Shown here piece after piece: positions 7,741 to 15,674 of a stretch of DNA of 38,168 nucleotides. The DNA is taken from assembly GCF_015680405.1 (NCBI RefSeq), contig NZ_JADLJS010000044.1, positions 1 through 38,168 of the forward strand, read 5' to 3'. Made by a program: the position numbers and the translations under genes. Numbering within the stretch: the first letter of the stretch is position 1; each line of letters starts with the position of its first letter. Source of the DNA: Pseudomonas pudica. GTDB taxonomy: Bacteria > Pseudomonadota > Gammaproteobacteria > Pseudomonadales > Pseudomonadaceae. The notes below the pieces were generated by a model. That model was given only the letters and a program-made list of their open reading frames with translations, did no database searches and was not told where the DNA came from.

Positions 7741-8550
7741 TCAGGCAGCGTGCTGGCGCTTGATCTGCGCCTTGCGCACCTGGGCCCGGCAAGCGTCACC
7801 GAAAGCCTGGAAAATCTTGATCGAATCCGGGTTCTTCGCCGCTTGCCACTCCGGGTGCCACTGCACGGCGAACAGGAACGGCGAGATGCTCGGGGCATGG
7901 ATCGCCTCTACCAGGCCGTCTTCGGCGTGTGCGATGGCCTCGATGCCGGCGCCGAGCTTGTGCAGGCCTTGGCCATGCAGCGAGTTGACACGAATCTCGT
8001 CGGTACCCAGGGCGTCACGCAGCCAGCTGTCCGGCTTGATCTTCACACCATGCACCTGGGCGTATTGCACCTCGACCGGGTCTTCCGGGTTTTCCCGGTG
8101 GTCGTTGAAGCCAGGCTCGGCGTACACCTTCTGGTAGATGTCGCCACCCAGTGCCACGTTGATTTCCTGCATGCCACGGCAGATGCCGAAGATCGGCAGG
8201 CCACGCTTGATCGCGGCCTTGACCAGCGGGATGTCGAACAGGTCGCGGTTCTTGTCCTGGCCTTTGTCGGGGGTCTCGTTCTCCTGGCCGTACAGGGCCG
8301 GGTCGATGTTGCTGCCGGCGCCGGTCAGGTACACGCCGTCGGCCATGTCCAGATAGGTCTCGAGGTCTTCGATGCCGCAGCAGGTGGGCACCAGCACCGG
8401 GACGCAATCGGAAAACTCGACCAGCGGGGTGATGTATTTGTGGGTCATGACCTGGTAGTCATGGCCTTTGCGCTCTTGGCTGCCCATGGTCATCAGGACG
8501 ACGGGTTTGCGCATGGAGGGTTGCTTGTTGCCAATGTTGCTGTTGGACAT
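7741..8550 (-). CDS. Class I glutamine amidotransferase-like hydrolase (peptidase C26)
   Basis: A 269-residue cytosolic hydrolase of the PuuD/SpuA type, which cleaves gamma-glutamyl amides such as gamma-glutamyl-GABA. The nucleophile elbow GICRGMQ (Cys124) and the His232/Glu234 pair of VQWHPEW give a complete triad, and TGAGSNIDP (77-85) is the usual oxyanion-side loop. AAGGTG lies 4 bases before the ATG. It stands alone on the minus strand, with its own terminator and a 436-base gap upstream. Its neighbours are galactarate and D-lysine genes, not a polyamine cluster, so the true substrate cannot be told; a gamma-glutamylated lysine-derived or polyamine compound is only a possibility. Confidence 0.85.
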   Translation of the reverse strand: MSNSNIGNKQPSMRKPVVLMTMGSQERKGHDYQVMTHKYITPLVEFSDCVPVLVPTCCGIEDLETYLDMADGVYLTGAGSNIDPALYGQENETPDKGQDKNRDLFDIPLVKAAIKRGLPIFGICRGMQEINVALGGDIYQKVYAEPGFNDHRENPEDPVEVQYAQVHGVKIKPDSWLRDALGTDEIRVNSLHGQGLHKLGAGIEAIAHAEDGLVEAIHAPSISPFLFAVQWHPEWQAAKNPDSIKIFQAFGDACRAQVRKAQIKRQHAA

Positions 8551-8986
8551 ATGTCACCTTGGGACAGGTTCGGCCTGTCGTTGTTGTGCAGGTGCACGGC
8601 GCGGGGCCATGGGTGCAACCTGTAGCCCCGAGCACTGCCGGCTCGTCGGAGGCGACGATTCCGGTCGGGGCCTGTAGATAGCTTGCCAGAGCCGTTCGAT
8701 ATGTCAAACGACGGAGCAGGGCTTGATGGCCGGGAATGCGCCGGTTTTTGGGGGCTGAAACCGATGCGGGCCTGTGGCGGCGTGGGTTTGGCGGGGGTTA
8801 AGGTCAATAATATTTAACGATGCAGTTGGGTCTTTGCAGCTGTGCAATGAAGGTGGGTTTGTGTTTGTGCTACTGGCCCCAATCGCCGGCAAGCCAGCTC
8901 CCACAGATACTGCACTGGGCTTGAAGGCTGCAGATACCCTGTGGGAGCTGGCTTGCCGGCGATTGGGACAGGTATTACTCCATTAC
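8551..8986. other. 436-base intergenic region
   Basis: Next to the hydrolase start there is a GACAGG/CCTGTC hairpin (8563-8579), about 4 bases upstream of its ribosome site, and a GTGCA-GG-TGCAC palindrome (8586-8597). Around 8800-8820 there is a short AT-rich stretch. The far end holds a REPIN (8878-8967). I see no gene; promoter elements could not be fixed with confidence. Confidence 0.6.
8878..8967. repeat. REPIN, type B
   Basis: Arms of 29 bases (8878-8906 and 8939-8967) are perfect reverse complements. Each holds ATCGCCGGCAAGCC and the CTCCCACAG boundary. It lies 19 bases after the stop of the ABC ATPase gene, where it may act as the transcript end. Confidence 0.9.
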
Positions 8987-9769
8987 TCAGTGCAGTATCT
9001 GCGCCAGGAACCCCTTGGCCCGCTCTGTACGCGGCTGGTTGAAGAACACCTGCGGCGGGCTGTCTTCGATGATCTGCCCGCCCTCGAGGAACAACACCCG
9101 CTCGGCGACCTGGCGGGCAAAGCCCATTTCGTGGGTGACGCAGAGCATGGTCATGCCGGTGCCAGCCAGTTGTACCAGCACATCCAGCACTTCGGCGACC
9201 ATCTCCGGGTCCAGCGCCGAGGTGGGCTCGTCGAACAGCATGATCCGCGGCTTCATGCACAGCGCCCGGGCGATCGCCACGCGCTGCTGCTGGCCGCCGG
9301 ACAGCTGGCTGGGGTACTTGTGCGCCTGGCTTTCGATGCCGACCTTGCTCAGGTACATGCGCGCCCGCTCCTCGGCGTCCTTGCGCGACAACCCGCGCAC
9401 GCTGGTGGGGGCCAGCAGGCAGTTGTCGAGCACGCTCATGTGCGGGAACAGGTTGAAGTGCTGGAACACCATGCCGATGTCGCTGCGCACCTGCGCCGCT
9501 TCGCGGGTGGTGGATGCCAGGTCGATGCCATCCACCTTGATGCTGCCCTGCTGGGCCACTTCCAGGCGGTTGATGCAACGGATCAAGGTCGACTTGCCCG
9601 AGCCGGACGGCCCGCACAGCACGATGCGTTCGCCTTCGCGCACCTGCAGGTCGATGTCGCGCAGCACGTGGAACGCGCCGTAGTGCTTGTTCAGGCCTTC
9701 GATGCGGATCAGCACCGGGCGCGGGTCGGGTTCGGGGGCAAGGGTGGCAAGGCTCAGTGGTGCGGTCAT
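8987..9769 (-). CDS. Polar amino acid ABC transporter, ATP-binding subunit
   Basis: A 260-residue ATPase of the HisP/GlnQ family that powers amino acid uptake on the cytosolic face of the membrane. Walker A GPSGSGKST (53-61), the Q-loop in MVFQHFNLFPH, the signature LSGGQQQR, Walker B IMLFDEP and the H-loop His in CVTHEM are all intact. GGGAGA lies 8 bases before the ATG. It is the last gene of the minus-strand operon and follows the oxidoreductase gene by 22 bases. Its partners are the two permeases and the binding protein upstream in the operon; the likely substrate is D-lysine, or a basic or cyclic amino acid, as inferred from dpkA and the oxidoreductase. Confidence 0.93.
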   Translation of the reverse strand: MTAPLSLATLAPEPDPRPVLIRIEGLNKHYGAFHVLRDIDLQVREGERIVLCGPSGSGKSTLIRCINRLEVAQQGSIKVDGIDLASTTREAAQVRSDIGMVFQHFNLFPHMSVLDNCLLAPTSVRGLSRKDAEERARMYLSKVGIESQAHKYPSQLSGGQQQRVAIARALCMKPRIMLFDEPTSALDPEMVAEVLDVLVQLAGTGMTMLCVTHEMGFARQVAERVLFLEGGQIIEDSPPQVFFNQPRTERAKGFLAQILH

Positions 9770-9791
9770 CTTGTTGTTCTCCCGCAGGGGT

Positions 9792-11036
9792 TCAGTCGAA
9801 ACGGGTCGCGCTGTAGGGCGCGGGGTCGGTGAAGGGGCGTTCGCCGGTGACCAGCTCGGCCACCAGTCGGCCGCTGACCGGGCCCAGGGTGAGGCCGTGG
9901 TGGGCGTGGCCGAAGTTGAACCACAGCCCAGGGTGGCGCGGCGCCGGGCCTATCACCGGGCGCATGTCGGGCAGGCATGGGCGGCGGCCCAGCCAAGGGG
10001 TGTCGTCCAGGCGCTCGCCCAGGGCCGGGAACAGCTTGCGCGCCAGGGCTTCGCAGCGGCCCAGCTGGATCTGGTTGCCCGGTGCGCTGCTGGCATCGAA
10101 CTCGATGCCGGTGGTCAGGCGCACGCCGCGGGCCATTGGCGCCAGCACGTAGCCGCCCTGGGTGTCGCAGATGGAATGCTCCAGTTGCGCACCGTCACGG
10201 GTACTGTAATGCATGTGGTAGCCACGCTTGATCGCCAGAGGGATCTGGTAGCCCAGGCCGCTGAACAGGTCGGCCGACTGCGGGCCTAGGCAGGCCACCA
10301 CCTCGTTGGCGGTGATCGGACCGCGGCGGCTGTCGACCTGCCATTGGCCGTCGACCTGGCGCAGGCTGCGCGCATCGCCATGCAGGAACTGCCCGCCGCG
10401 CTGCGTGAACAGGGTGGCGTAGCCGCGGGTGAGGGCGCCGGGGTTGTTCACGGTCTTGGGGTCGAGCCAGTGAATGCCGCCGACCACGCTGGCGTCCAGC
10501 TGGTGCTCGCGGGCCTGCAACTGCCCGCATTCGAGGATTTCGAACTGCAGGCCATAACGGCTCAGGCCCTTGGCGTCGGCCTTGGCCTGCTCGAACAGCG
10601 CCGGGTCACGGAACACTTCGATCCAGCCTTTGGCCTGCACCAGCCCTTCCAGGCCGGCGGCAGCGATCAGTGCGTCGTGCTCCTCGACGCAGCGCTGCAC
10701 CAGCGGCAGCATGTCGGCGGCGGCCCCGGCCAGGCGCCCGGGGGCCGACTGGCGCCAGTAGCGCCACAGCCAGGGGGCGGCCTTGGGCAGGTGCAGCAGG
10801 CTGTAACGCACATCGGGCTGGCGGTTCAGGCCGTAGCGCAGCAGCGCGCCCAGTTGCCGGGGGAAGGCATAGGGGATCACGCTGGAGCGCTCGATCAGCC
10901 CGGCGTTGCCGTGGCTGGTGCCGCAGCCCGGTTCGTCGCGGTCTATCAGGATCACCTGGCGCCCGCGGGCCTGCAGGTGCAGCGCGGTGCTGACGCCAAC
11001 GATGCCGGCGCCGAGGACAAGGGTCTGGCAATGCAT
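9792..11036 (-). CDS. amaD: FAD-dependent D-amino acid oxidoreductase (D-lysine type)
   Basis: A 414-residue flavoprotein of the DAO/DadA family. The N-terminal Rossmann motif is VLGAGIVGVSTALHL, followed by an acidic residue at the end of strand 2 (LIDRDEPG). The C-terminal FAD-binding part has WLGRRPCLPDMRPVIGP and FNFGHAHHGLTLGP, typical of DadA-like enzymes. It would oxidise a D-amino acid to the 2-oxo acid, which for D-lysine closes to delta-1-piperideine-2-carboxylate, the substrate of DpkA. AAGGA lies 8 bases before the ATG. It sits inside an ABC transporter operon, between a permease and the ATPase gene. The symbol is used because I recall the KT2440 gene at this place being called amaD; whether it passes electrons to O2 or to the respiratory chain cannot be seen. 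Confidence 0.85.
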   Translation of the reverse strand: MHCQTLVLGAGIVGVSTALHLQARGRQVILIDRDEPGCGTSHGNAGLIERSSVIPYAFPRQLGALLRYGLNRQPDVRYSLLHLPKAAPWLWRYWRQSAPGRLAGAAADMLPLVQRCVEEHDALIAAAGLEGLVQAKGWIEVFRDPALFEQAKADAKGLSRYGLQFEILECGQLQAREHQLDASVVGGIHWLDPKTVNNPGALTRGYATLFTQRGGQFLHGDARSLRQVDGQWQVDSRRGPITANEVVACLGPQSADLFSGLGYQIPLAIKRGYHMHYSTRDGAQLEHSICDTQGGYVLAPMARGVRLTTGIEFDASSAPGNQIQLGRCEALARKLFPALGERLDDTPWLGRRPCLPDMRPVIGPAPRHPGLWFNFGHAHHGLTLGPVSGRLVAELVTGERPFTDPAPYSATRFD

Positions 11037-11052
11037 GGAACGTATCCTTCGG

Positions 11053-11763
11053 TCAGTTCAGGTGGCGGCCCAGGCGGGCTTCCAGGTGTTTCAGCAGGCG
11101 CCGCACCAGTTCGACGATCAGCAGGTAGAGCACGGCGGCCCACAGGTAGATCTGGAAGTCGAAACTGCGCGAGAAGGCCAGTTTGGTCACGCCCATCAGG
11201 TCGTAGATGGTCACCAGCGAGGCGATCGCGCTGGCCTTGATCATCAGGATCAGTTCGTTGCCCAGCGGGCCGATGGCCACCAGCAGCGACTGCGGCAGGA
11301 TCACCTTGAAGAAGGTGGTCGAGCGCTTCAGGTTCAGCGCCCGCGCCGCCTCATGCTGCCCGGGCGCGACGGACATCAGGCTGCCGCGGAAGATTTCGGC
11401 CTGGTAGGCGGCGGTGTTCAGGGTGAACGCCAGCAGGGTGCAGAACCACGCCTCGCGGAAGAACCACCACAGGCCGACGTCCTGCCAGAAGCCCTTGAGC
11501 GAGCCCAGGCCGTAATACAGCAGGAATAGTTGGGCCAGCAGCGGCGAGCCACGGAAGAAGTACACGTAGCCGGCGGCCATGCGCTGCAGCAGCAGGCTGC
11601 GCGACATGCGCGCCAGGGCCAGCAACAGGCCGAGCACGGCGCCCAGGCTGAAGGAAATCGCCACCAGCTTGGCCGTTACCAGCAGGCCATCGAGGAAGCG
11701 TGGGCCGTAGCGGTCGAGCAGGTCGGGGTCGAGGACCAGCGCCAGCAGTTGTTCGAAGCTCAT
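11053..11763 (-). CDS. Amino acid ABC transporter permease (HisM-like)
   Basis: A 236-residue inner-membrane permease with about five hydrophobic segments, the N-terminal RFLDGLLVTAKL start common to HEQRo-type permeases, and the EAA loop (HEAARALNLKRSTTFFKVILPQ) that docks on the ATPase. Its ATG overlaps the stop of the preceding permease gene by 4 bases (ATGA), so the two are translationally coupled and form the channel as a heterodimer. The oxidoreductase gene follows 16 bases later. Confidence 0.92.
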   Translation of the reverse strand: MSFEQLLALVLDPDLLDRYGPRFLDGLLVTAKLVAISFSLGAVLGLLLALARMSRSLLLQRMAAGYVYFFRGSPLLAQLFLLYYGLGSLKGFWQDVGLWWFFREAWFCTLLAFTLNTAAYQAEIFRGSLMSVAPGQHEAARALNLKRSTTFFKVILPQSLLVAIGPLGNELILMIKASAIASLVTIYDLMGVTKLAFSRSFDFQIYLWAAVLYLLIVELVRRLLKHLEARLGRHLN

Positions 11764-12479
11764 GCGCGTGCTCCTTGCAGGTGGCGGTTGCTGCGCCGTT
11801 CGATGAAGGCGAACACGCGTCCGGAAATGGCGGCGAACAGCAGGTAGCCCAGGCAGGCCACGCCATAGAAGAACATCGGCTCCTTGGTCACGCTGACAGC
11901 CAGGTTGGTCTGGCGCATCAGGTCGACCAGCGAGATGGTGGATACCAGCGAGGTGTCCTTGAGCAGCGACAGCCAGTTGTTGGACAGGCCGGGCAGGGCG
12001 ATGCGGGTCAGTTGCGGCAGCAGCACCTTGAAGAAGCCGGTGCGCTTGCTCAGGCCCAGCGCCGAGCAGGCTTCCAGCTGGCCCTTGGGCAGGGTCTTGA
12101 AGGCTGCCAGCCAGATCTCGCTGGAGAATGCGGCGAACACCAGGCTGAAGGCGATCATCGCGGCGAGGAAGGTATTGATCAGGAACTCACCCTGGTAGCC
12201 CAGGGCTGCGAGGATCTTCTGCGCGGCGATCTGGCAGCCGTAATAGATGATCAGCAGTGTCAGCAGTTCGGGCAGGCCACGGAACACGGTGGAGAAGGTG
12301 GTGGCCCAGGCTCGCGGCAAGCGCTTGCGCGAGCGTGCTGCAAGGGCGACCACCAGGCCCAGCGGCAGGCCGATGGGCAGGCAGGCCAGGGCCAGGGAAA
12401 CGGTGACCAGCGCGCCGGCCAGCAGTGCCTGGCCCCAGCCTCCACTGGCGAAGGACAGCAAGGACAATTGATCGAGCAT
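11760..12479 (-). CDS. Amino acid ABC transporter permease (HisQ-like)
   Basis: A 239-residue inner-membrane permease, the second half of the channel. About five hydrophobic segments and the EAA loop (LEACSALGLSKRTGFFKVLLPQ) are visible. The frame could open at a GTG at 12488, but AAGGTG is placed 6 bases before the ATG at 12479, so that ATG is preferred. It lies 145 bases after the binding-protein gene, with a REPIN between them, an arrangement that often lets the periplasmic protein be made in excess. It ends in an ATGA overlap with the next permease. Confidence 0.92.
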   Translation of the reverse strand: MLDQLSLLSFASGGWGQALLAGALVTVSLALACLPIGLPLGLVVALAARSRKRLPRAWATTFSTVFRGLPELLTLLIIYYGCQIAAQKILAALGYQGEFLINTFLAAMIAFSLVFAAFSSEIWLAAFKTLPKGQLEACSALGLSKRTGFFKVLLPQLTRIALPGLSNNWLSLLKDTSLVSTISLVDLMRQTNLAVSVTKEPMFFYGVACLGYLLFAAISGRVFAFIERRSNRHLQGARA

Positions 12480-12511
12480 GACGAACACCTTGTGTTGACC
12501 TCACCGGCCTC

Positions 12512-12593
12512 ATCGCCGGCAAGCCGGCTCCCACAGGTACACCTCTGTTCTTCAGGTCAGTGAGCTACCTGTGGAAGCTGGCTTGCCGGCGAT
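12512..12593. repeat. REPIN, type B, between binding-protein and permease genes
   Basis: Arms 12513-12539 and 12566-12592 match with two mismatches (core TCGCCGGCAAGCC, boundary CCACAGGTA). Placed directly 3' of the binding-protein gene, it may block 3' exonucleases and raise the amount of that message over the permease message. Confidence 0.85.
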
Positions 12594-12624
12594 AGGGCCC
12601 GGTCAGGCAATGAGGCCTTGAAGG

Positions 12625-13377
12625 TCAGTTGTAGATATCGAAAGCGAAGTACTTGCTGGCGATCTTCTGGTAGGTGCCGTTGGCCACGATCTGTTGCAGC
12701 GCGGTGTTCAGGCGCTGGCGCAGGGCTTCGTCGTCCTTGCGCACGGCAATGGCGGCATCGGCCTTGGTGTCGGCCACGTCGCCGAGGATCTTGCAGCAGT
12801 CCCCGCCGTTCTTGGTCATCCACTCGTGCAGTGGGAACTTGTCGGCAATCACCCCGTCCAGGCGGCCGGCGGCCAGGTCGGCGTTGGCTTCGTCCATGGT
12901 CGGGTACAGCTTCACGTCTGCACCGGCCTTGGCATAGACGTCTTCGGCGTAGATGGCCTGGGTGGAGGACGACTGGGCGCCAACGGTGTAGCCGTCGAAG
13001 TTGGTCTGGGCGTCGCTGATCTTGCTGTCCTTGGCCACGGCAACGGTCAGCGGGGTGCGGTAATAGTGGTCGGTGAAGGCGATTTTCTTGCGCCGTTCTT
13101 CGGTGTTGATCATCGACGCCACCACTGCATCGTACTTGCGTGCCATCAGCGCCGGGATGATGCCTTCCCAGTCCTGGGCAACCAGGGTGCACTCGACTTT
13201 CATCTGCTCGCACAGGGCATGGGTGATGTCGATGTCGAAGCCGTGCAACTGGTTATTGGCGTCGACATAGTTGAAGGGCGGGTAGGCGCCCTCGGTGGCG
13301 AAGCGCAGGGTTTCGGCACTGGCGGCACCCGACAGCAGCAGGGCGCACGCACCCACCAAGGCCATGGTCTTGTTCAT
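12625..13377 (-). CDS. Periplasmic amino acid-binding protein
   Basis: A 250-residue solute-binding protein of the HisJ/ArtJ/LAO family. Residues 1-21 are a signal peptide ending SGAASA before ETLRFATEGAYPPFNYVD; the first lobe motif GFDIDITHALCEQM is typical of the family, and the WEGIIPALMARKYDAVVASM and hinge regions follow. There is an extra Cys pair (GGDCCKILGD) near residue 190. AGGTG lies just before the ATG. The frame runs on upstream into the rpiR end but the signal peptide fixes the start. It binds the amino acid in the periplasm and delivers it to the two permeases. A basic D-amino acid ligand is inferred from the operon. Confidence 0.92.
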   Translation of the reverse strand: MNKTMALVGACALLLSGAASAETLRFATEGAYPPFNYVDANNQLHGFDIDITHALCEQMKVECTLVAQDWEGIIPALMARKYDAVVASMINTEERRKKIAFTDHYYRTPLTVAVAKDSKISDAQTNFDGYTVGAQSSSTQAIYAEDVYAKAGADVKLYPTMDEANADLAAGRLDGVIADKFPLHEWMTKNGGDCCKILGDVADTKADAAIAVRKDDEALRQRLNTALQQIVANGTYQKIASKYFAFDIYN

Positions 13378-13399
13378 CTCGCACCTCATTGCACTCTTG

Positions 13400-14272
13400 C
13401 TATTGTTGTTTTCCCGTCGACCACGAGGTGTAGCCGACGAATTCATTATGTAGAGCGGCAGTTGCTTCCAAGCGTTTTTCAACATCCGGTCCGAGCTTCT
13501 TGCAGACCTCGTTGACCATCAGGTGCACCCACGACAGCATGGTCGAGGTGGACTCCCAGAACAGATTGAACTCGGTGGGGATGCGGAACACCTCGTCGGC
13601 GTTGGCATCGGCCCAGTCACAGAAGGGATCGGTCACCAGGGTGACCGCAATGCCAGCCTCGCGCGCCTTCTGGCACAACAGCAGGGCATGGCGGGAATAA
13701 CGGCGGGCTTCGAACACCACCAGGGCGCTGTCTTCGGCGCGGCCCAGCAATACTTCGCCAAAGTGCCCGGCACTGATATCGACCAGCTGCACGCCGTCGC
13801 GCAGGTACTGCAGCAGGTGGCTCATGCACATGGCGATGCCACGCTCGGTCTGGAAGCCGGCAATGAAAACCCGCTGCTTGCTCGCCAGGCGCTGGGCGAC
13901 GCTGTGCCAGGCACTGCTCTGGCGATACTCGTGCACGCGCACCAGTGCGGCGATTTCCAGCTCCAGGCTGCCGGCGTTGTCGCTGGCGTCCTGGTTCTGG
14001 CGGTAATCTTGCAGTCGGTCGCCCACCAGCCACGGGCCATCGCCCAGGTCGTTCTGCAGGTCTTGCTTCAACGCCTTGAGGTGGGCATAACCCAATGAGC
14101 GACAGAAACGGCCGACGCTGGATTCGCTGACGCCCAGCTTGACGGCAATGCTGGCCGAGGTCTGGAACGGCAGTTCATGCAGGTTGGCGAGCATGTAGGT
14201 GGCGATCTTGCGGCCCGAAGCAGCGGCCCCTTCGAGGCTGTTTTCCAGGCGTTGCTTGATCGGTTGGCTCAT
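13400..14272 (-). CDS. RpiR-family transcriptional regulator
   Basis: A 290-residue regulator. Residues about 5-80 form the HTH_6 domain (ATYMLANLHELPFQTSASIAVKLGVSESSVGRFCRSLGY), and about 120-260 form a SIS fold (VFIAGFQTERGIAMCMSHLLQYL... DSALVVFEARRYSRHALLLCQKAREAGIAVTLVTD). RpiR proteins usually sense sugar phosphates through SIS, but members next to amino acid operons are known. It is first in the minus-strand operon, 22 bases before the binding-protein gene, and divergent from dpkA across 143 bases that contain several dyads, so it probably controls both directions. A TGGAG ribosome site lies about 9 bases before the ATG. Confidence 0.9.
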   Translation of the reverse strand: MSQPIKQRLENSLEGAAASGRKIATYMLANLHELPFQTSASIAVKLGVSESSVGRFCRSLGYAHLKALKQDLQNDLGDGPWLVGDRLQDYRQNQDASDNAGSLELEIAALVRVHEYRQSSAWHSVAQRLASKQRVFIAGFQTERGIAMCMSHLLQYLRDGVQLVDISAGHFGEVLLGRAEDSALVVFEARRYSRHALLLCQKAREAGIAVTLVTDPFCDWADANADEVFRIPTEFNLFWESTSTMLSWVHLMVNEVCKKLGPDVEKRLEATAALHNEFVGYTSWSTGKQQ

Positions 14273-14302
14273 GCTGCGGCTCCAGGGGTAAGGCTTGCGA
14301 AA

Positions 14303-14352
14303 GAAAATGGCTGTTTTCTGTCATCAAGTCAACATTTGACAGATAGCTGTCA
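14303..14352. promoter_or_regulatory. Operator-like array between rpiR and dpkA
   Basis: Several dyads are packed here: GAAAA-N6-TTTTC (14303-14318), CTGTCA (14318-14323), GTCAA-CAT-TTGAC (14328-14340), and TGACAG-ATAG-CTGTCA (14337-14352). A perfect -35 hexamer TTGACA (14336-14341) points toward dpkA, and TTGACT points the other way toward rpiR (complement of 14327-14332). The hexamers overlap both presumed promoters, so a bound regulator would control both transcripts. RpiR binding is an inference. Confidence 0.65.
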
Positions 14353-14415
14353 CATGCAGGAAAGTTTTTGTCGTTGCAACGCTGTAGCCATTCCAATTCC
14401 AACAAGGAGCTTCAG

Positions 14416-15441
14416 ATGTCCGCACCTTCCACCAGCACCGTCGTGCGTGTGCCTTTTACCGAGCTGCAGGCCCTGTTGCAGAGCATCTTCCAGCGCCATG
14501 GCTGCAGCGAAAGCGTGGCCCGGGTGCTGGCCCACAACTGCGCCAGCGCCCAGCGCGATGGCGCCCATAGCCATGGGGTGTTTCGCATGCCTGGCTATGT
14601 TTCGACATTGGCCAGCGGCTGGGTCGATGGCCAGGCCACGCCGAAGGTCAGCGACGTGGCGCCCGGTCATGTTCGTGTCGATGCCGCAGGCGGCTTCGCC
14701 CAGCCGGCGCTGGCCGCAGCCCGTGAACTTCTGGTGGCCAAGGCACGCAACGCTGGCATCGCCGTGCTGGCGATCCACAACTCGCACCACTTCGCTGCGC
14801 TGTGGCCGGATGTGGAGCCATTCGCCGACGAAGGCCTGGTAGCCCTGAGCGTGGTCAACAGCATGACCTGCGTGGTGCCACACGGCGCCCGCAAGCCGCT
14901 GTTCGGCACCAACCCCATCGCCTTTGCCGCACCCTGCGCGGAACATGACCCGATCGTCTTCGACATGGCCACCAGCGCCATGGCCCATGGCGACGTGCAG
15001 ATTGCCGCGCGCGCTGGGCAGCAATTGCCGGAGGGCATGGGGGTGGACGCCAATGGCGAGCCGACAACCGACCCCAAGGCGATTCTGGAAGGCGGCGCCT
15101 TGCTGCCATTTGGCGGGCACAAGGGCTCGGCCTTGTCGATGATGGTGGAGTTGCTGGCGGCGGCGCTGACCGGCGGGCATTTCTCCTGGGAGTTCGACTG
15201 GTCGGGGCACCCCGGGGCGAAGACGCCGTGGACCGGGCAGCTGATCATCGTCATCGACCCGAGCAAGGCCGAGGGCGAGCGGTTTGCCCAGCGCAGCCGC
15301 GAACTGGTCGAGCAGATGCAGGCGGTGGGGCTGACGCGCATGCCCGGCGAGCGGCGTTACCGCGAGCGCGAGGTGGCCGAGGAGGAGGGGGTGGCGGTGA
15401 CCGAGCAGGAGCTGCAAGGCCTGAAAGAGCTGCTTGGCTGA
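14416..15441 (+). CDS. dpkA: Delta-1-piperideine-2-carboxylate reductase
   Basis: A 341-residue NADPH-dependent reductase of the Ldh2/malate-L-lactate dehydrogenase family, which has its own non-Rossmann fold. It would reduce delta-1-piperideine-2-carboxylate to L-pipecolate (and the pyrroline analogue to L-proline). The catalytic HSHG (51-54) is intact, and NSHHF, FGTNPIAFA, FDMATSAMAHGDV and PFGGHKGSAL are family motifs that line the cofactor and substrate sites. AAGGAG lies 9 bases before the ATG. It is divergent from the rpiR-ABC operon and followed by the aminotransferase gene, which could make its substrate. DpkA of P. putida has this length and neighbourhood, as far as I recall. Confidence 0.92.
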   Translation: MSAPSTSTVVRVPFTELQALLQSIFQRHGCSESVARVLAHNCASAQRDGAHSHGVFRMPGYVSTLASGWVDGQATPKVSDVAPGHVRVDAAGGFAQPALAAARELLVAKARNAGIAVLAIHNSHHFAALWPDVEPFADEGLVALSVVNSMTCVVPHGARKPLFGTNPIAFAAPCAEHDPIVFDMATSAMAHGDVQIAARAGQQLPEGMGVDANGEPTTDPKAILEGGALLPFGGHKGSALSMMVELLAAALTGGHFSWEFDWSGHPGAKTPWTGQLIIVIDPSKAEGERFAQRSRELVEQMQAVGLTRMPGERRYREREVAEEEGVAVTEQELQGLKELLG

Positions 15442-15449
15442 CCCGGCCC

Positions 15450-15531
15450 TATCACCGGCAAGCCAGCTCCCGCAGTACACCACAACCCTCAAGGCCTGTG
15501 TAGTACCGGTGGGAGCTGGCTTGCCGGCGAT
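15450..15531. repeat. REPIN, type B, after dpkA
   Basis: Arms 15451-15478 and 15503-15531 match imperfectly (ATCACCGGCAAGCCAGCTCC against GGGAGCTGGCTTGCCGGCGAT). It starts about 9 bases after the dpkA stop. Confidence 0.8.
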
Positions 15532-15563
15532 GAGGCCCTCACTGTCTGCACCAATCCCCAGCC

Positions 15564-15590
15564 ATGCAATGTTGCATAGACAACCTTGCA
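15564..15590. promoter_or_regulatory. TTGCA dyad and repeat upstream of the aminotransferase gene
   Basis: ATGCAA-TG-TTGCAT (15564-15577) is a perfect dyad, and TTGCA recurs at 15586-15590, 14 bases after the copy at 15572. The pattern lies about 100 bases before the start. A TATGCT -10-like hexamer is at 15624-15629. The function is a guess; Lrp-like or GntR-like binding are both possible. Confidence 0.4.
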
Positions 15591-15674
15591 CAATAGTTGA
15601 TGTTCCTGAGCCCGCACTCCGGGTATGCTCAGGGCTGCCTTTTCGAACTGTCCTGATCCAAGGAGCTGCACGCT

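Noticed and set aside
7268..8137. A 289-codon plus-strand frame over the kdgD promoter and hydrolase gene
   Set aside because: It crosses the operator, a REP hairpin and a terminator, and has no ribosome site or domain.
8563..8597. Hairpin and GTGCA dyad as a riboswitch for the C26 hydrolase gene
   Set aside because: Only two small stems are seen, with no known riboswitch core or expression platform.
9792..11036. The flavoprotein as DadA of alanine catabolism
   Set aside because: No alanine racemase gene adjoins it, and dpkA plus a basic amino acid transporter point to D-lysine; DadA activity on other D-amino acids is still possible.
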